From the NCBI GenBank assembly GCA_017447325.1, contig JAFSNU010000465.1, forward strand, positions 1 through 6,591: a DNA stretch of 6,591 nucleotides, read 5' to 3'. The DNA comes from Synergistaceae bacterium (GTDB lineage Bacteria > Synergistota > Synergistia > Synergistales > Aminobacteriaceae). This document shows positions 3,581-6,591 of this stretch, piece after piece. A model generated the notes under the pieces. The model made no database searches, was not told the origin of the DNA, and saw only the letters and a list, made by a program, of their open reading frames with translations. The position numbers and the translations under genes are program-made. Position 1 is the stretch's first letter, and each line of letters starts with the position of its first letter.

Positions 3581-6004
3581 TTGCCCCGCTATATTTGTAT
3601 TCACGGCCATTTTTATCAGCCGCCGCGCGAGAACCCATGGCTGGAGACAGTCGAGATTCAGGAGTCTGCGTCGCCTTGGCATGATTGGAACGCAAGAATT
3701 TCAGCCGAGTGTTACGGCAGCAATTCGGCTTCTCGTATCTTAAATTCAGAAGGCGAGATCGCGAAGATCTGCAATAATTATTCTAAGATGAGTTTTAATT
3801 TCGGCCCGACTTTATTATCATGGCTTGAAGAAAATGATAATTTATGTTACAAGGCGATAATCGAGGCGGATGTTATAGGCCGCAAAAAATTTTCAGGCCA
3901 CGGGCCGGCAATGGCTCAGGTCTATAATCATATTATTATGCCGCTCGCGAACAGGCGCGACAAAGAGACGCAGGTTAAATGGGCTGTCAGCGACTTTCAA
4001 AAACGTTTTGGCCGGATGCCCGAGGGAATGTGGCTGGCTGAATGCGCCGTTGATACAGAAACGCTTGAAGTCCTGGCCGAAAATAATATTAAATTCACTG
4101 TATTGTCGCCTTATCAGGCCGAGGCCGTTAGATTTGCCGGACGCACTGACTGGATTGACGTTCGGGGCGGCTGCGTTGATACTCGCTGCGCGTATAAATG
4201 CAAACTGCCGTCGGGAAAGAGCATCGCGTTATTTTTTTATGACGGAGTTTTGTCGCAAAAGATCGCGTTTCAGGGCTTGTTAAACGACGGAGCTTATTTC
4301 GCGAGGCAGTTAATCGACGCTCACGCTGATTCAGGCCGGCCTGTTTTGTCCCACGTTGCGACGGACGGAGAGTCGTACGGTCATCATCACAAGTACGGAG
4401 ACATGGCGCTGGCTTATTGCTTGGAGACTATAGACAATTCGTCTGACGCGCAATTAACTATTTACGGCGAGTTTTTAGAATTTTATCCGCCGGAGCAGGA
4501 AGTTAAAATTATAGAGAACTCGTCTTGGAGCTGCACTCACGGCGTTGAACGCTGGCGGAGCAACTGCGGCTGCAACACGGGGACGCCGAACTTTCATCAA
4601 GAGTGGCGCAGGCCCTTGCGCGACGCTTTAAATAATTTGCGAGACAAATTAGCAGATTTATACGAGAAGGCGGCTGCAAAATATTTTAATGACCCGTGGG
4701 AAGCGAGAAATAATTATATAGATATTTTAACTTTGCATGACCGGACGGATGAGAATATCGACAAATGGCTTAAAGCAAATTTAAAGAAAAATATAAAATT
4801 TGAGCAGGACGACAAAATTTTTGTGCTGTCGTTAATGGAAATGCAGCGTGATGCACTGTACATGTTCACGAGCTGCGGCTGGTTCTTCGATGAAATATCG
4901 CGCATTGAGCCGATACAAATTTTGCGTTATGCGGCGCGGGCAATGGAACTCGCGAAAAAATTATTTAATATTAATCTTGAGCCGGAGTTTTTGGAAATTT
5001 TGGAGAAGGCTCCGAGCAATATTCCAGAATTAAGAAACGGCGCAAAAATTTATGAATTATTAGTCAAGCAGAGCCGAGTGGACATGCCGCAGATGGCCGC
5101 GTATTACGCTATAACGTCTTTAATGCATGACTTCACGCCGAGCTTTGTTGACGGAGCTTGGAAGCTTTCGGGCAGCGCATTAAGATTTGGCGAGGACGCA
5201 AATTCGTTCTCAGCCGGAACTGTCAGAGTTCGCTCGAGAATAACGGGCGAGGAGTGCGCGTTTTTGTTCGCGGCAAATCACATGGGCGGGACTGCAATTT
5301 TAAGCGGAGTAATGCCTTTGTCTGAGATCAGGGCTTTAACTATGCAGGAAGTCACTGAGCTCCGCGAATTATTTAAAGAAGAGCCGGGCTATGAGCGCAA
5401 GCTTGTTGAAAAATTTGGATACATGCTTTACTCGTTAAGGCACATTCCGGCCGACGCGCAGCATAGATTATTGCGCGAGTTATTAAAGCAGGACGTTTTA
5501 AGAATAGAGACTGGCATTAGAGACATAGTTAGAAATTATGACCAGCTTTTAGAATATTTGACGACTTTAGAAGTTCGTCCGCCGGTAGTTATCACGGCAG
5601 CGGCTGAGTTCTCGCTCACGTCAGACATAGTTCACAGACTTGAAGAGCCGAGGCCGAACGTCACGGGAATTAGACGCGACTTTGAGCTTGCGGGCTTCTG
5701 GCAGATCAAGCCGAACGAGGAGCAAATCAGGACGGCATTCAGCAACTGCTTAAAACGTTTGTTGTCTCAGCAGTGCGACGAGCCTTGGAACACGCCGCTC
5801 ATGGAAAATATTTCGCGCTTGATAGATATTTTCAGCGAGCAGTTCAAATGGACCTTGAGCCTGTACGAGTCTCAGAATTTATATTTCCAGCTCTTGAGAC
5901 GTTTCGGCAAATCGTTTAAATCTGAAGCCGCGCCTCAGCGTGAATTAGTTATGAAGATCGGCAAGGCGTTGAAGTTCAGCGACGAATTATTGAGCAAATA
6001 TTAA
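3581..6004 (+). CDS. Glycoside hydrolase family 57-type protein with DUF3536
   Basis: A GH57-fold protein expected to act in the cytoplasm on alpha-glucans (amylase or branching-enzyme-like chemistry); the activity of this DUF3536-bearing subgroup is not settled. The N-terminus IHGHFYQPPRENPW (7-20) holds the first GH57 motif with His8/His10. Glu154 in WLAECAVD fits the catalytic nucleophile and Asp262 in ATDGESYGHHH the acid/base. A CTHGVERWRSNCGC block follows, then an N/D-rich helical region and the DUF3536 part over roughly the second half. No signal peptide is present; 807 residues is normal for the subgroup. The start is TTG 3581: a TAG lies in frame at 3575-3577, so nothing upstream is possible, and the protein begins right at the conserved motif. 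AAAGGA (3564-3569) is 11 bases before it. It is first in a likely operon with the DUF1294 gene 16 bases downstream. Confidence 0.92.
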   Translation: MPRYICIHGHFYQPPRENPWLETVEIQESASPWHDWNARISAECYGSNSASRILNSEGEIAKICNNYSKMSFNFGPTLLSWLEENDNLCYKAIIEADVIGRKKFSGHGPAMAQVYNHIIMPLANRRDKETQVKWAVSDFQKRFGRMPEGMWLAECAVDTETLEVLAENNIKFTVLSPYQAEAVRFAGRTDWIDVRGGCVDTRCAYKCKLPSGKSIALFFYDGVLSQKIAFQGLLNDGAYFARQLIDAHADSGRPVLSHVATDGESYGHHHKYGDMALAYCLETIDNSSDAQLTIYGEFLEFYPPEQEVKIIENSSWSCTHGVERWRSNCGCNTGTPNFHQEWRRPLRDALNNLRDKLADLYEKAAAKYFNDPWEARNNYIDILTLHDRTDENIDKWLKANLKKNIKFEQDDKIFVLSLMEMQRDALYMFTSCGWFFDEISRIEPIQILRYAARAMELAKKLFNINLEPEFLEILEKAPSNIPELRNGAKIYELLVKQSRVDMPQMAAYYAITSLMHDFTPSFVDGAWKLSGSALRFGEDANSFSAGTVRVRSRITGEECAFLFAANHMGGTAILSGVMPLSEIRALTMQEVTELRELFKEEPGYERKLVEKFGYMLYSLRHIPADAQHRLLRELLKQDVLRIETGIRDIVRNYDQLLEYLTTLEVRPPVVITAAAEFSLTSDIVHRLEEPRPNVTGIRRDFELAGFWQIKPNEEQIRTAFSNCLKRLLSQQCDEPWNTPLMENISRLIDIFSEQFKWTLSLYESQNLYFQLLRRFGKSFKSEAAPQRELVMKIGKALKFSDELLSKY

Positions 6005-6020
6005 ATTTTAATTTAATAAG

Positions 6021-6383
6021 ATGAGCCAAGACTTTAAACGCCGCAGTCCTGTATTATATTTTTCGTTAGTCGCGGCTGTAGTTATTGCCTTATTATTTTA
6101 TTATTTATATTTTGAAGCTGAGTTTCAAATCTCGCTTTACGCTTGCTGGCTTATGTGCATTAATATTGCTGCGTTTATATTTTACGGTTACGATAAATTT
6201 TTATCGCTGAAAAATTTTTGGCGAGTGCCTGAGTTAGTTTTGCATTTATTAGCCTTGGCCGGAGGATTTGTCGGAGCGTTTTGCGGGATGAAAATTTTCC
6301 GGCACAAGACGCGGAAATTTATATTTATATTTATAATAATTTTTGCGGCGTTAATTCAAGTTTTGATTTATTATTATATTTAA
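6021..6383 (+). CDS. DUF1294 family small integral membrane protein
   Basis: A 120-residue membrane protein of unknown function. Four hydrophobic segments are visible at about 11-31, 37-56, 72-90 and 100-119. The family pattern lies between and after the second and third: YDK (57-59), RVPE (68-71), His75, GG (81-82) and RHKT (94-97). Many DUF1294 proteins carry an N-terminal cold-shock domain; this one does not and has only a short basic N-terminus (KRR). ATG 6021 follows the GH57 stop by 16 bases with no clear SD (AATTTAATAAG upstream), so it probably depends on translational coupling with the GH57 gene. Positives near residues 6-8 and 94-99 suggest both the N-terminus and that loop are cytoplasmic. 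The first hydrophobic segment could be mistaken for a signal peptide, but three further segments argue against that. Confidence 0.85.
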   Translation: MSQDFKRRSPVLYFSLVAAVVIALLFYYLYFEAEFQISLYACWLMCINIAAFIFYGYDKFLSLKNFWRVPELVLHLLALAGGFVGAFCGMKIFRHKTRKFIFIFIIIFAALIQVLIYYYI

Positions 6384-6394
6384 TATATTTAAAT

Positions 6395-6403
6395 AGGAAG
6401 GAG
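6395..6403 (+). promoter_or_regulatory. Near-consensus ribosome binding site for the exported protein
   Basis: AGGAAGGAG ends 8 bases before ATG 6412, the strongest SD in this half of the window and much stronger than that of the preceding gene. It fixes the start and suggests high expression of the exported product. Confidence 0.8.
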
Positions 6404-6411
6404 TTTTTATT

Positions 6412-6591
6412 ATGCGGGTGAAATTTTTAAATTTATTTGCGTTGATGATTTTAGTTTTAATTTTAGCCTCGGGCGCATGGGCAGCGAAGATTAATCCAAA
6501 TGATTATGACGAGCTTGAAGTTGCCCCGTTGAAGAGCGTGATAGTTTTATTAAAATTGCCGCATACTATAGATTTATATACTACGGACGGC
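6412..6591 (+). CDS. Exported protein, N-terminal 60 residues (3' end outside window)
   Basis: Starting at ATG 6412 behind a strong SD and open to the window edge. The N-terminus is a textbook Sec signal peptide: basic n-region MRVK, hydrophobic core about residues 5-19, and GAWA followed by AK, a type I signal peptidase site after residue 24. There is no lipobox cysteine, so it is periplasmic or secreted rather than a lipoprotein. The visible mature part (AKINPNDYDELEVAPLKSVI and on) is acidic then hydrophobic; I do not recognise a family from so short a piece. It lies 28 bases after the DUF1294 gene with no terminator between, so it is likely the third gene of the GH57 operon. Confidence 0.85.
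   Translation, partial: MRVKFLNLFALMILVLILASGAWAAKINPNDYDELEVAPLKSVIVLLKLPHTIDLYTTDG

Noticed and set aside
3434..3682. 82-codon open frame on the minus strand across the GH57 start
   Set aside because: It overlaps the conserved GH57 N-terminus and the structured block, has no family resemblance, and its Arg/Leu-rich ends reflect the GC-rich hairpins and GH57 codons.
4008..4283. 91-codon + strand frame inside the GH57 gene
   Set aside because: It is out of frame with a well-conserved protein and covers its catalytic region; no SD and no recognisable motif.
4714..5033. Two overlapping short frames, one on each strand, inside the GH57 gene
   Set aside because: Both are internal to the conserved gene and show no coding features of their own.

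Overview
The window looks like a bacterial chromosome segment. Coding regions are dense and use many gcg/gag/agc codons. Intergenic DNA is extremely AT-rich, full of AAATTT-type tracts. Starts include TTG, and Shine-Dalgarno (SD) sites are GGAG-like. No gene fixes the taxon. The gene content (galactokinase, cytoplasmic S9 peptidase, GH57/DUF3536 protein, DUF1294 membrane protein) would suit an anaerobic bacterium; Synergistota is a guess from general appearance only.

Layout, all protein genes on the + strand. Positions 1-861 hold the C-terminal part of a galactokinase (galK), cut by the window edge. An AT-rich spacer with a hairpin terminator at 1012-1056 follows. Positions 1090-3033 encode an S9 (prolyl oligopeptidase/acylaminoacyl-peptidase type) peptidase with an intact Ser508/Asp589/His621 triad, closed by a 22-bp stem terminator at 3050-3103. 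Positions 3581-6004 encode a GH57-fold protein with a DUF3536 C-terminal part, beginning at TTG. Then come a 120-residue DUF1294 membrane protein (6021-6383) and the first 60 codons of an exported protein (6412-6591 and beyond). The last three genes are 16 and 28 bases apart and probably form one operon.

The unusual part is the gap between the peptidase and the GH57 gene (3104-3580). It holds a more GC-rich, highly structured block (about 3244-3500) carrying an unlisted 28-codon gene (3325-3411). That gene encodes a cationic peptide with a nearly perfect amphipathic-helix heptad pattern. Its leader can fold in mutually exclusive ways that hide or expose the SD. The 3' region folds into two more hairpins. 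The opposite strand has an extended -10 (TGCTATAAT, 3518-3510) and a T-rich run after a GC-rich stem (3411-3396), predicting an antisense RNA of roughly 105 nt. A 10-base direct repeat at the SD (3302-3311) and in the 3' hairpin (3450-3459) lets the antisense RNA hairpin loop pair with the SD region of the peptide mRNA. This is the logic of par/fst-like type I toxin-antitoxin loci. It is inferred from sequence alone, but it is the best candidate here for an undescribed system.

Functionally, galK (Leloir pathway) and the GH57-type protein both point to carbohydrate metabolism. The peptidase recycles peptides. The peptide/antisense cassette appears to be an independent unit between two transcription units.
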